The notes below the pieces were generated by a model. The model saw only the letters and a list, made by a program, of their open reading frames with translations. It did no database searches and was not told the DNA's origin. The position numbers and the translations under genes were made by a program. From the NCBI RefSeq assembly GCF_902713425.1, contig NC_081211.1:17361936-17425935 (forward strand): a stretch of 64,000 nt of DNA, read 5' to 3'. Position 1 is the first letter of the stretch; each line of letters starts with the position of its first letter. Positions 10,466-20,341 of the stretch are shown piece by piece. This DNA comes from Acipenser ruthenus (Eukaryota; Chordata; Actinopteri; Acipenseriformes; Acipenseridae).

Positions 10466-11371
10466 TTTAGTAAAATACTCTTTTATTGAGATTTTACATT
10501 TTTTACATTTACACCCATTCGTGTTTTTTTCATTCATTTTACATTTCTTTTAAAGATGACATTCATGCATACAGACATACATTTTGTTTTAAAAGCATTT
10601 AAAACACATTTAAAAACACCAAGACAATTGTGCTTTGTACATGGTTAAAACAGACACAGATTAAAATCAACATGAAAAAAAACCTGTGCTGTTTTAAAAG
10701 TGACTGGAAAAAAAGAACCATCTATAAAAAACCAGTGCTTGTGAGGGCCGGGGAGTGCTCTCTAAAAAGGTTCAAAAGTGAACATAAAACTAGATCTAAA
10801 ACAGGGACAGGGGAAAAGGGACAGTGTATAAAACAGTGAGTTAAAATTCTAAAATTTTAAAACACTTAAAATGTAACTTTTAATAGTTTACATTAAAAAT
10901 CTTAAAGATACATAAAACAAAACAAAACAAAACAAAATCAAATAAGACATTCAAAATAAATCAAATCACAGTCCATAAAACTGAAACAAAAGACTACATA
11001 AAACCAGGGCACCGTTGAAAAACGGTCATGCCAGCTAAAAAGGGCGGAATGCTGGCATGACAAAATAAATAAAAGGCTTAGCGGTGCCCCGTAGTCCCGC
11101 TCCTAGGAGCTAGCGGTTCCAGTTTTTTCCTTTATTCCATCTTCACGTCCTGAAGTCCGGCGATCCTCCACTCCGCGCAGGCCTTGTCCTTCCCGAGGGT
11201 CCGGATGTCCAGAATTACAAAGTCCTTGATAAGAGTTTGTGCCCTTCTGGTCGTGGTGATAGTGTCTAGCTCCTGCTTGTGATAGACACAGACGTTACGG
11301 CCTTCCCACAGGATCTGCTTGACAACATTGATGACACGCCAAACGCACTTAGCTGTGCTGGTATCGATACC
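10466..11371 (-). mobile_element. 5'-truncated LINE copy (ORF2 C-terminus plus 3' UTR)
   Basis: Near-copy of the unit at 4739-5630, with ORF2 residues in 11132-11369, the GIDTSTAK variant and the same join to the U5 3' flank. Its 3' end at 10466 meets the truncated ORF1 of E2 instead of U5. It has an extra AACAA repeat unit near 10920. Confidence 0.8.
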
Positions 11372-11410
11372 AACACTACACACTGCAATTCTATTATTTT
11401 ACAACACAAG

Positions 11411-11488
11411 GAAGCCCCGCCAAAGCAGGGCATCAAAAAATTAGTTGAAACTCATAAATGTTCCTCTCCACGGAAATCTTTAGTAAAA
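11411..11488 (-). pseudogene. RNU5: U5 snRNA gene, 3' half
   Basis: Same structure as 4668-4745, with the canonical CCGTGG. The loop I side joins the 3' end of the tail copy at 11482. Confidence 0.85.
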
Positions 11489-11882
11489 TACTCTTTTATT
11501 GAGATTTTACATTTTTTTACATTTACACCCATTCGTTTTTTCATTCATTTTACATTTCTTTTAAAGATGACATTCATGCATACAGACATACATTTTGTTT
11601 TAAAAGCATTTAAAATACATTTAAAAACACCAAGACAATTGTGCTTTGTACATGGTTAAAACAGACACAGATTAAAATCAACATGAAAAAAACCTGTGCT
11701 GTTTTAAAAGTGACTGGAAAAAAAGAACCATCTATAAAAAACCAGTGCTTGTGAGGGCCGGGGAGTGCTCTCTAAAAAAGTGAACATAAACCTAGATCTA
11801 AAACAGGGACAGGGGAAAAGGGACAGTGTATAAACAGTGAGTTAAAATTCTAAAATTTTAAAACACTTAAAATGTAACTTTT
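11482..11882 (-). mobile_element. LINE 3'-UTR tail, truncated
   Basis: The last 400 bases of the 3' UTR, truncated on its 5' side at 11882, where AAATCTTT (U5-like, 11883-11890) leads into the next tail. The motif at the join suggests insertion or recombination at a leftover U5 target fragment. Confidence 0.7.
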
Positions 11883-11890
11883 AAATCTTT

Positions 11891-12484
11891 AGTAAAATAC
11901 TCTTTTATTGAGATTTTACATTTTTTTACATTTACACCCATTCGTTTTTTCATTCATTTTACATTTCTTTTAAAGATGACATTCATGCATACAGACATAC
12001 ATTTTGTTTTAAAAGCATTTAAAATACATTTAAAAACACCAAGACAATTGTGCTTTGTACATGGTTAAAACAGACACAGATTAAAATCAACATGAAAAAA
12101 ACCTGTGCTGTTTTAAAAGTGACTGGAAAAAAAGAACCATCTATAAAAAACCAGTGCTTGTGAGGGCCGGGGAGTGCTCTCTAAAAAAGTGAACATAAAC
12201 CTAGATCTAAAACAGGGACAGGGGAAAAAGGGACAGTGTATAAACAGTGAGTTAAAATTCTAAAATTTTAAAACACTTAAAATGTAACTTTTAATAGTTT
12301 ACATTAAAAATCTTAAAGATACATAAAACAAAACAAAACAAAATCAAATAAAACATTCAAATTAAATCAAAGGTCCATAAAACTGAAACAAAAAGACTAC
12401 ATAAAACCAGGGCACCGTTGAAAAACGGTCATGCCAGCTAAAAGGGGCGGAATGCTGGCATGACAAAATAAATAAAAGGCTTTT
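11891..12484 (-). mobile_element. LINE 3'-UTR tail, abutting the tRNA segment
   Basis: A second tandem 3' UTR without coding sequence. It ends at AATAAAAGGC, just inside the 3' UTR, and meets the tRNA-Val segment at about 12485. It shares with the preceding tail a deletion of the GTTCAAAA bases after CTCTCTAAAAA, so the two are duplicates. Confidence 0.7.
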
Positions 12485-12613
12485 AGACACATATGTAACA
12501 CATTAGTTTACTATAAAGCTACGTCTTAGTTGGTGCTTAGCTTGGCGAGAGCCGAGTTCAAAGCAGCATGAAGTTTTAACATCTACTCTCGTGTAATGGA
12601 AATCATATACACG

Positions 12614-12676
12614 TGTTTCCACACCAGGGATCTTTCGCGTGTGAGGCGAACGTGATAACCACTACACTACGGAAAC
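12614..12676 (-). pseudogene. tRNA-Val(CAC) pseudogene lacking the T arm
   Basis: The acceptor strand GTTTCCG, D arm and anticodon arm with CAC are intact, but only about 63 bases remain. The T stem-loop (B box) is replaced by GATCCCTGGTG. Without a B box it should not be transcribed by RNA polymerase III. The inverted copy is at 36696-36758. Confidence 0.75.
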
Positions 12677-12840
12677 ATTTCACAAACTGCTGTAACCGCT
12701 TATCAAATACAATGAACTTCAAATACATGCAAATAATGCACTATAGTGCAGTTTTCGATACGTGTAATATGATATAAGAAGTATATTGTTACAAAATGTA
12801 TTTGTAACGGGTTGTTATTTTAAAATAAATTTAAAAAAAC

Positions 12841-12913
12841 TGTTTCCGCCCGGTCTCGAACCGGGGACCTTTCGCGTGTTAGGCGAACGTGATAACCACT
12901 ACACTACGGAAAC
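12841..12913 (-). tRNA. tRNA-Val(AAC)
   Basis: 73 bases, with cloverleaf parts in order: acceptor GTTTCCG/CGGAAAC, D arm TAGTGTAGTGGTTATCA, anticodon loop CTAACAC and T arm GGTTCGAGACC. Both internal promoter boxes are present. No CCA is encoded, as usual in eukaryotes. A T-rich run follows on the minus strand as a possible terminator. It decodes GUU and, after A-to-I editing, GUC valine codons. Confidence 0.92.
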
Positions 12914-13124
12914 GTATTCTTTGTTGTTTTGTTTTTAGCCAGTATATTTTATCGGCAAATTAACGCTACTACTACTAAATGGGATAAACAGACATATTCC
13001 CACTGAAAAGTATAGACTATTAAAGTGATGATACGGCTGTACTTAGAAAATGAACTAAACACGTGCATCACCAGCGACCTGTAGCACTTGCTGTGTTCAG
13101 TACTTGAGAGATGTTTTCAATGAA

Positions 13125-13186
13125 GTTTCCGTAGTGTAGTGGTTATCACGTTCGCCTCACACGCGAAAGGTCCCCGGCCGGAAACA
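13125..13186 (+). pseudogene. tRNA-Val(CAC) pseudogene lacking the T loop
   Basis: 62 bases. Acceptor, D and anticodon (CAC) parts are good, but GGTTCGAAACC is missing, so CCCCGG joins directly to CCGGAAAC. The inverted copy at 36186-36247 has the same loss plus one more G, so the deletion predates the inversion. Confidence 0.75.
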
Positions 13187-13483
13187 TTTTTTTTTGTATT
13201 ATTATTTTTTCAGTGGTCTCCATTTGTTGCATTTTCAACGTTTAAAACCCATAGGTTTTTTTTTTTTTTTTAAATGCAACGGTAAATGTATCATAGCGAT
13301 AGCAGCGTTTGTTGTAACTTTTTGTTACCACCAATGCATTCACTCTGAGTCTGTTTGAGCTGTGTAGGCAGTGCCACCTGGTACAGCGATCTGATACTAA
13401 AACGTATTTTGGTAACTTGGAGAACGAATACCTTGGGTTGAGCAATACTGTTGGGTGGAAACGGCGCGGCAGGGGTGAATCAC

Positions 13484-13504
13484 ATTTGCATACCCATAAT
13501 GCAC
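13484..13504. promoter_or_regulatory. Possible snRNA distal sequence element (octamer plus SPH/Staf-like)
   Basis: ATTTGCAT (octamer) is followed at once by ACCCATAATGCA, the core of the SPH motif bound by ZNF143/Staf. Paired octamer and SPH sites are typical of vertebrate snRNA gene enhancers. The next bases (CTTTGACGGGGCTTCCTTG, 13502-13520) resemble the end of U5. No intact snRNA gene is adjacent. The inverted copy is at 35865-35885. Confidence 0.4.
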
Positions 13505-13556
13505 TTTGACGGGGCTTCCTTGAACAGGCTTCGAAATGTAAATGCAGTTACGGGAA

Positions 13557-14072
13557 TGTATACAGACATACATTTTGTTTTAAAAGCATTTAAAATACCT
13601 TTAAAAACACCAAGACAATTGTGCTTTGTACAAGATTAAAACAGACACAGATTAAAATCAACATGATAAAACCTGTGCTGCTTTAAAAGTGACTGGAAAA
13701 AAAGAACCATCTATAAAAAACCAGTGCTTGTGAGGGCCGGGGAGTGCTCTCTAAAAAAGTTCAAAAGTGAACATAAAACTATAGATCTAAAACAGGGACA
13801 GGGGAAAAGGGACAGTGTATAAAACAGTGAGTTAAAATTCTAAAATTTTAAAACACTTAAAATGTAACTTTTAATAGTTGACATTAAAAATCTTTTAGAT
13901 ACGTAAATACAAAACAAAACCAAATAAAACATTCAAAATAAATCAAAAACAAGAGAGTCCATAAAACTGAAACAAAAAGACTACATAAAACCAGGGCACC
14001 GTTCAAAAACGGTCATGCCAGCTAAAAGGGGCGGAATGCTGGCATGACAAAATAAATAAAAGGCTTAGCGGT
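13557..14072 (-). repeat. U5 spacer, LINE 3'-UTR-like part
   Basis: Matches the element 3' UTR from CCGCTAAGCC up to the ATGTATGTCTGTAT part, then stops before the element's final segment. It carries the spacer-type differences (TTTG hairpin loop, GAGAGTCC). Here it continues into unique sequence instead of a U5 5' half. Confidence 0.65.
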
Positions 14073-14231
14073 GTATAGTACAACCGGTTCTACTATACAT
14101 ACACAACTAAGACACCCACTTTCTTAGTGTGATCAAGAAGACTGCAGTCTGTAACAAATGTTACTTTGAATAGCACGCCCATTTATCATACCAACACTAC
14201 ACACTGCAATTCTATTATTTTACAACACAAG

Positions 14232-14309
14232 GAAGCCCCGCCAAAGCAGGGCATCAAAAAATTAGTTGAAACTCATAAATGTTCCTCTCCACGGAAATCT
14301 TTAGTAAAA
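14232..14309 (-). pseudogene. RNU5: U5 snRNA gene, 3' half (E3 3' junction)
   Basis: Canonical U5 segment from loop I to the terminal stem, directly after the E3 3' end. Its full 3' flank follows (14099-14231), ending at the 26-bp palindrome. Confidence 0.87.
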
Positions 14310-14957
14310 TACTCTTTTATTGAGATTTTACATTTTTTTACATTTACACCCATTCGTTTCATTCATTTTACATTTCTTTTAAAGATGACATTCATGCATA
14401 CAGACATACATTTTGTTTTAAAAGCATTTAAAACACATTTAAAAACACCAAGACAATTGTGCTTTATACATGGTTAAAACAGACACAGATTAAAATCGAC
14501 ATGAAAAAAACCTGTGCTGCTTTAAAAGTGACTGGAAAAAAAGAACCATCTATAAAAAACCAGTGCTTGTGAGGGCCGGGGAGTGCTCTCTAAAAAAGTT
14601 CAAAAGTGAACATAAAACTATATTACTAAAACAGGGACAGGGGAAAAGGGACAGTGTATAAAACAGTGAGTTAAAATTCTAAAATTTTAAAACACTTAAA
14701 ATGTAACTTTTAATAGTTTACATTAAAAAATCTTAAAGATACATAAAACAAAACAAAACAAAATCAAATAAAACATTCAACGTAAATCAAATAAAAGTCC
14801 ATAAAACTGAAACAAAAGACTACATAAAACCAGGGCACCGTTGAAAAACGGTCATGCCAGCTAAAAAGGGCGGAATGCTGGCATGACAAAATAAATAAAA
14901 GGCTTAGCGGTGCCCCGTAGTCCCGCTCCTAGGAGCTAGCGGTTCCAGTTTTTTCCT

Positions 14958-17900
14958 TTATTCCATCTTCACGTCCTGAAGTCCGGCGATCCTCCACTCC
15001 GCGCAGGCCTTGTCCTTCCCGAGGGTCCGGATGTCCAGAATTACAAAGTCCTTGATAAGAGTTTGTGCCCTTCTGGTCGTGGTGATAGTGTCTAGCTCCT
15101 GCTTGTGATAGACACAGACGTTACGGCCTTCCCACAGGATCTGCTTGACAACATTGATGACACGCCAAACGCACTTAGCTGTGCTGGTATCGATTCCTCC
15201 CGCAGGCCCATAGAGCACAGTCTCAGCGGTCATCTTGGCCGTGTCAGCAAACCTGTTTAGGAAGACAGAGACAGAGAGCCAGACACTGCCAGCCACATCA
15301 CACTCCCAGAAGATATGGGCTGGTGTTTCTCTCTTGCGGCACTTTGCATAGGGGCATGTTTCTACTTGGGCTAGTCCCCTCCTGAACATGAACGCTCGAG
15401 TGGGGAGTGCACTGTGGACGGTGTTCCATGCTATATCCTTCTGGACATTACTGAGGCAGCTGTGAGACACATTCTCCCAGATTTTTTGGCTTTGGGTGAG
15501 GGAGAAAGTAGCTACTTTTTCAATTTCCTGGGAACCGGCAAGATATTTAGTTACAGCCTTGTATTCCCAGGAGGCCAATTTTGCTTTATCTAAGCCCAAT
15601 TTATATATAGTGTCCCTTAAGGTTCTATAATACAATGGGGGGTCCCAGGAGTACGGCACGGTGTTATCAATAGTGCAGAGGCCCAAGGCCCTGAGACAGG
15701 TGGCAAAATAGAAACGATTCATGTAACATACCTTCCTGTCCAGGGCCTGGATGTTCTTGATAGTTTGCGTGAGCCCCTGCACTCGGGTGAGCTGCACAAC
15801 GTCCGGGACCCCCTTACCTCCCTTCTTGTCGGCTTTACTCAGGGTGGCTCGCTTTACCCTCTCCATCTTGCTGCCCCAGATAAAGCGGTGGATAATGCGG
15901 TCCACCACTTTTTTGGTGGTCCTGTCTGGGGGAAAGATTTTTCCTACATAAGAGAGGATGGGGAACAGTATAGACTTGGTTATTAATACTCTACCCGTCA
16001 TTGTTAAGGATCTTGTGCTCCATCCGCCAATCTTTTTACGGACCTGGTTAATGGCCGCCGTCCAGCTCTGGGCCCCCGAGCTATTGTTCTCGAAAATGAG
16101 GCCCAGAATCTTGATTTTGTCCTTTTTGACAGGGTACATGTCCGACAGTTCCCTATCTACCTGCCAATTTTTAGACACGTAGACTTCGCTCTTGGACTTA
16201 TTAATCACTGCCCCGGTCGCCGTGCAGTACTTCTCAAGGATATTACTAATCCGAGGTACCGACGATGTGTTGGTGCAAATGAGTGACACATCGTCCATAT
16301 ATGCTGTTGTTTTGACCTGGACCCCGTTGGATCCAGGCAGCTGGAAACCAGTTATATTGGTATCCCTACGAATTGCCTGCAGGAGGGGTTCAATGCACAC
16401 GACATATAGCAGTGGGGATAGTGGGCAACCCTGTCTGACCCCTGACTGGATAGATATTTTACCAGTCAGGTGCCTGTTCACCAAGACTCGGGTACTAATG
16501 TTTGTATATATGGTTTTAACCCACTCCCTAAGTCCAGGAGCGAATTTCATCTGGTCCATCACTTTGTACATATATTCATGGCTTACCCTATCGAACGCCT
16601 TCTCCTGGTCAAGGTTGAACAGGCAGAGGGGATGGTTCCGTTCTCTAGAATAAGCCAGAATGTCCCTTGTTAACATTAAAATATCCGTGATGGACCTCCC
16701 TGGGACGCCACAAGCCTGGTCAGGGCCAATGACCAAAGGGAGGTGTACTTGTAGCCGGAGCATCAGAGCTTTGGCTAGTATCTTGTAATCCACGCAAAGG
16801 AGGCTGATTGGGCGCCAATTCCGTAGATCTTTAACTTCCCCTTTCTTATGAAGGAGAGTAATTACACTCTCCCGCATAGAAGGGCCCAACCGCTTCTCCC
16901 TGTAGACCGCTCTGTAGACCTCCGCTAAATGGACTTTTAGCGTGTCCCAAAAAAGATGGTAATACTCACCCGGGATGCCATCTGGACCTGGCGTCTTACC
17001 GGTGTTCATGGTCTTAACCGCCTGGGTGAGCTCCTCCAGCGTGAGTTCTGGGTCCTTCTCCTCCTCCTCCTCGTCCCGCACTGAGTCAGGCTCCAACTGG
17101 CTCAGGAACCACTCTATCAGGGTGTCATCTGTAGCTTTGATGTTATACAGGTCCCTATAGAAGTTCTCTACCACTTTTTTCACTCCCTCACTATCCTCTA
17201 CTATCCTCCCCCTGCTGTCGAGCATGGAGGACATCAAGTGCCGCTTCTCCCTCGTTTTCTGGAAGAAGAAGCGAGTACACTTTTCGTCTTCCTCCATTTT
17301 TTGCACTTTTGCATTGTGCATGACCTTTCGTTGTTCCTCCCTACAAAGCACTGAAAGATCTAGCTTGGTCTGGGCTATCTCGTCGCTTACAGGGAACCCC
17401 CGAAGCTGAAGCAGGCTCAGACGCTGGAGGGCAGCATTCAGGTATTTATATTTGGCCCTCCTTTCTTTTGCTTTCCTCTTGCCTGCTGCTATGAAATAAC
17501 CCTTAGTTCTCATTTTGACCATCTCCCACCACTCTATAGGGGAGTTGAATAGGTCACGCAAAGTGGTCCACTCAACAAGCCTGCTCTTATAGGCTGCAGC
17601 TATGGAGGGGTCATCGAGTAAGGAGGTGTTTAATTTCCAGACCCCTGACCCCATCTGGGAGGTCTGAGGGACCTGCAATGTTACCTGCAGGAGCCTATGG
17701 TCAGAGAAGAAGACGGCCTGGGTGTCTACTGCCGTCTTCGTAAGGGAGCTGGTATGCAGGACGAGATCTATACGGGAGAAGGAGGTCCCAGATGAGCTCA
17801 CCCAGGTAAAGGGAGGCACCAGGTCCTTACCTGCATCACACAGGGAGAAATCAGATATTACGGAGGACAAAACTCTACTAGAGCGGTCGTTGCGTGGCCT

Positions 17901-18401
17901 GCTCCGGTCTACGTCCCTCAGAGCACAATTGAAGTCACCTGACACGATGACGGGTACGTTCCCCAGCAGGAGTGGACGCAGCTGTGGAAAAAATTGAACT
18001 CTTTCGTTTTGGTTAGTGGGTGCGTAGACATTGACCAGTCTGAGGGGAGTGTTGTTGTATGTCACATCCACGCTCAGAATTCTACCAGGTTCTACCTCCC
18101 TGCTGCTGCGGGAGGTAATAAATGGGTTTTTAAACAGGATACCTACTCCGTCGGCTCTGGCTATGTTGGAGCCCGACCAGAAGGAGTCCCCCAGGGTCCA
18201 ACTCTCCTTCAGGTCCCTATAATCAGGGCTCGACGAAATACCACACTCCTGCAGAAAGATGAGATCTGCTTTCAAGTTAGCTAGATAGTTTAGTACATCA
18301 AATCTTTTTTGTGTCTCCCTGATGCTCCTGACATTAACAGACACACATATCAGGGCCATCAGGGTAGCTAACAAGAAAAGGAGTCGCTGCGTCCACCCCA
18401 T
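14958..18401 (-). CDS. LINE ORF2, 1147 aa, intact (E3)
   Basis: Same length and motif set as the E2 copy (endonuclease N23/E52/D156/H235, YMDD 701-704, CCHC 1016-1034). It carries GGIDTSTAK near residue 1074, where E2, E4 and E5 have GGITTSTAK. This marks it as the type from which the truncated copies at 4739 and 10466 derive. It has five glutamates after the single aspartate in the linker before the reverse transcriptase, where E2 has a second aspartate. Confidence 0.93.
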   Translation of the reverse strand: MGWTQRLLFLLATLMALICVSVNVRSIRETQKRFDVLNYLANLKADLIFLQECGISSSPDYRDLKESWTLGDSFWSGSNIARADGVGILFKNPFITSRSSREVEPGRILSVDVTYNNTPLRLVNVYAPTNQNERVQFFPQLRPLLLGNVPVIVSGDFNCALRDVDRSRPRNDRSSRVLSSVISDFSLCDAGKDLVPPFTWVSSSGTSFSRIDLVLHTSSLTKTAVDTQAVFFSDHRLLQVTLQVPQTSQMGSGVWKLNTSLLDDPSIAAAYKSRLVEWTTLRDLFNSPIEWWEMVKMRTKGYFIAAGKRKAKERRAKYKYLNAALQRLSLLQLRGFPVSDEIAQTKLDLSVLCREEQRKVMHNAKVQKMEEDEKCTRFFFQKTREKRHLMSSMLDSRGRIVEDSEGVKKVVENFYRDLYNIKATDDTLIEWFLSQLEPDSVRDEEEEEKDPELTLEELTQAVKTMNTGKTPGPDGIPGEYYHLFWDTLKVHLAEVYRAVYREKRLGPSMRESVITLLHKKGEVKDLRNWRPISLLCVDYKILAKALMLRLQVHLPLVIGPDQACGVPGRSITDILMLTRDILAYSRERNHPLCLFNLDQEKAFDRVSHEYMYKVMDQMKFAPGLREWVKTIYTNISTRVLVNRHLTGKISIQSGVRQGCPLSPLLYVVCIEPLLQAIRRDTNITGFQLPGSNGVQVKTTAYMDDVSLICTNTSSVPRISNILEKYCTATGAVINKSKSEVYVSKNWQVDRELSDMYPVKKDKIKILGLIFENNSSGAQSWTAAINQVRKKIGGWSTRSLTMTGRVLITKSILFPILSYVGKIFPPDRTTKKVVDRIIHRFIWGSKMERVKRATLSKADKKGGKGVPDVVQLTRVQGLTQTIKNIQALDRKVCYMNRFYFATCLRALGLCTIDNTVPYSWDPPLYYRTLRDTIYKLGLDKAKLASWEYKAVTKYLAGSQEIEKVATFSLTQSQKIWENVSHSCLSNVQKDIAWNTVHSALPTRAFMFRRGLAQVETCPYAKCRKRETPAHIFWECDVAGSVWLSVSVFLNRFADTAKMTAETVLYGPAGGIDTSTAKCVWRVINVVKQILWEGRNVCVYHKQELDTITTTRRAQTLIKDFVILDIRTLGKDKACAEWRIAGLQDVKME

Positions 18402-18708
18402 AGCGACTATGATTGGGAGGTCGGGACACTCTTCCTACTCTTAGCTCTACGCTTGCTTCGAGGGGGCTTGGGCTTATTTGCAACTCCCATCACCCCTGAG
18501 AAGGTACTCACTGCTGCCTCGTCCAAGAAGGCACTGTCTTTATATGCACAGTACGTGGAGTTGTTTGGGCTATTCAACTCCCCACAAGGTAAGTCTGGTG
18601 GAACTTGCTCAGGTCCCCTCGGAACGTGTGGGTCAGCTTTGTCCTGGGGGGGGGGGGGTTATGACAGACAGCATTCTTTGGCTGTTACCGTCTGTTGAAT
18701 TGGAGCTG

Positions 18709-19614
18709 TTAGCAGACTTCTGGCTTACCGCGTCCAGGGGTATTCCCATGTGCTGGTGATGATGGTGGTGCTGGAGTCTGGGTCTTGGATACTGTTGGTG
18801 GTGATGTGGACTGATCTTTGTTACTTGCTCCCTCTTCCTGCTCAGGCCTAGGCTTGTTTGTGTTTGCCTTGCTGGCTCTGGCCATGTTGGCATAGGAAGA
18901 GGGGCAGTCCTTAAACAGGTGCCCCTTCTTTCCACACAAATTGCACTGCCTCTCTTCTCTGCAGTGGCTGGTCTCGTGGGGGGCGCCGCAGTTCCTGCAC
19001 TTGACTACAGTACACGCGGCCGCCAGGTGTCCTAATTCCCCACATTTCCTGCAGAGTTTTGGCATCCCATTATAGAATACCAGCCCTCTGTTGGGCCCTA
19101 ACACTATGGAGTTTGGAATGTGGCGGACGCCTCCAATGCCCGATGGATCAACATTAAGGCGTACCAGCCACTTTCTGGCTCCTGTCCAAACCCCATCTTC
19201 ATCTGTAATTTTCCTCCCTTCTGATGACACCCTCCCATAGCGGTTAAGCCATGTTGTAATATCATAGTCGCTAACAGCCTCATTGAAAAATTGGACAGTA
19301 ACAACTTTCATTTCTCTGTCTGTCAGTGCATCCACACAAAATTCTTTGTATGGAGCGAGATATTTATTCTCCCCCCAAAAGGACCACATTTCTTGTAACT
19401 TTTGGGGGTTCCTAAAACTGACCTCAAACACTTCCTTAAGCCCTGGCAATTTCACCAAACAATTCAAGTCAGAAGGGGAAAAACCCATACCCCTCTGAAG
19501 AATGGTCCGGCTGAACTCCAGTCTCGTCAGTCCTGGTTCCGTTTCCTCTTGCTGGGTCCTTGTGAAGCGCACCGCATTGTGCCTCCTAGTCTCCTGGGTT
19601 GGCCGGAACGCCAT
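18709..19614 (-). pseudogene. LINE ORF1, 301 aa, truncated by internal deletion
   Basis: The N-terminal domain and all three CCHC knuckles are intact (through about residue 237). A deletion after SSPA then joins to the C-terminal region in another frame and ends in HGNTPGRGKPEVC. The serine-rich, acidic, NLS-like and C-terminal parts are lost. The residual C-terminal coding sequence lies at 18407-18750, with a 13-base G run at 18646-18658. The protein could still bind nucleic acid but may not support full function. Confidence 0.82.
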
Positions 19615-20304
19615 CCTTCAGCTGGCTCCTCCGATTGGGGTGGGAGAAGCCTCTGGACGTCCGGGTTGTCTCTCTCTACGGAAAAGAAACAACGTAAGCA
19701 GCAAATCTGGGCAGTTGAAGGAACTATTACTTTAGTCCCTGAGGAGATGGTCGCCTCGCAAGAGGGACCCCCTCCCCAGGTGAACGGTGTCCTTCCCTGG
19801 CGGAGTAGGGGGCGCTGCTTGGCACCGAGACCACGTAGGAAGAATCGTGGCTGTGACGCCTCCTCGGGGTCCGGGGCCGCCCTCTGCTCCTCCCAGATGG
19901 CGCCCTCTGCTGGGCGCCTGCTGCTCTCTCGGTCTGGATCTCGATTACAATCAAGGGCTGGGGATGAGGTCGTCTAGGTCATCAAAGGGTCCTCAAAGGT
20001 CGTCTGGATGGTAGGTCCTCCTTCTCTCTAACTCCAGGAACGTCTGGAAAAGCCTGAAAAAGAAAAAAACTGGAACCGCCTGAAAAAGAAAAAACTGCTC
20101 TCAACAGTCAACAAAATCTTGAAAGACCCTCGGCCTGGATTGGGCAAGCCAAAACCAGACTGAGCATTAGTCTTCCAAAAAGTTGCCGAGCTGAAGAAAG
20201 CCAGTCAAAAATAAAAAAAATTCTGTTCCTCCTCACCCGAACAAACCTCTCACAGACCCTCGGAGGGAGCGGGCAATGCCACTACCCTCTAAGCCTTAGT
20301 CTTA

Positions 20305-20341
20305 GAAAGATTTATTCGAACTGAAGAGAAACCAGAGACCT
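20305..20341 (-). pseudogene. RNU5: U5 snRNA gene, 5' half (E3 5' junction)
   Basis: The minus strand reads GGTCTCTGGTTTCTCTTCAG and then TTCGAATAAATCTTTC, matching vertebrate U5 from its 5' end to the base of loop I. The next base is the first of E3 (TAAGACTAAGG). The U5 bases GCC of loop I are missing between the two halves. Confidence 0.88.

Larger units (their letters stand above)
12487..14545. repeat. Inverted repeat, left arm (mate at 34804-36887)
   Basis: The complement of 34804-36887, about 2.06 kb, very similar throughout, including three tRNA-Val sequences, an octamer/SPH-like site, the U5 3'-UTR-like spacer and a U5 3' half. The spacer between the arms is about 20 kb and holds E3 to E5. 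Some differences exist: the right arm is less well preserved around 35510-35660 than the corresponding left part. Confidence 0.85.
14303..20304 (-). mobile_element. E3: U5-targeted LINE, both ends at U5, ORF1 with internal deletion
   Basis: About 6.0 kb, bounded by U5 halves on both sides (14232-14309 and 20305-20341). The 3' UTR is 14303-14957, and ORF2 is intact. ORF1 lost about 0.75 kb, and the 5' UTR is 19615-20304. The 748-bp difference from the E4 unit period (6732 against 7480) is explained by this deletion. Confidence 0.93.
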
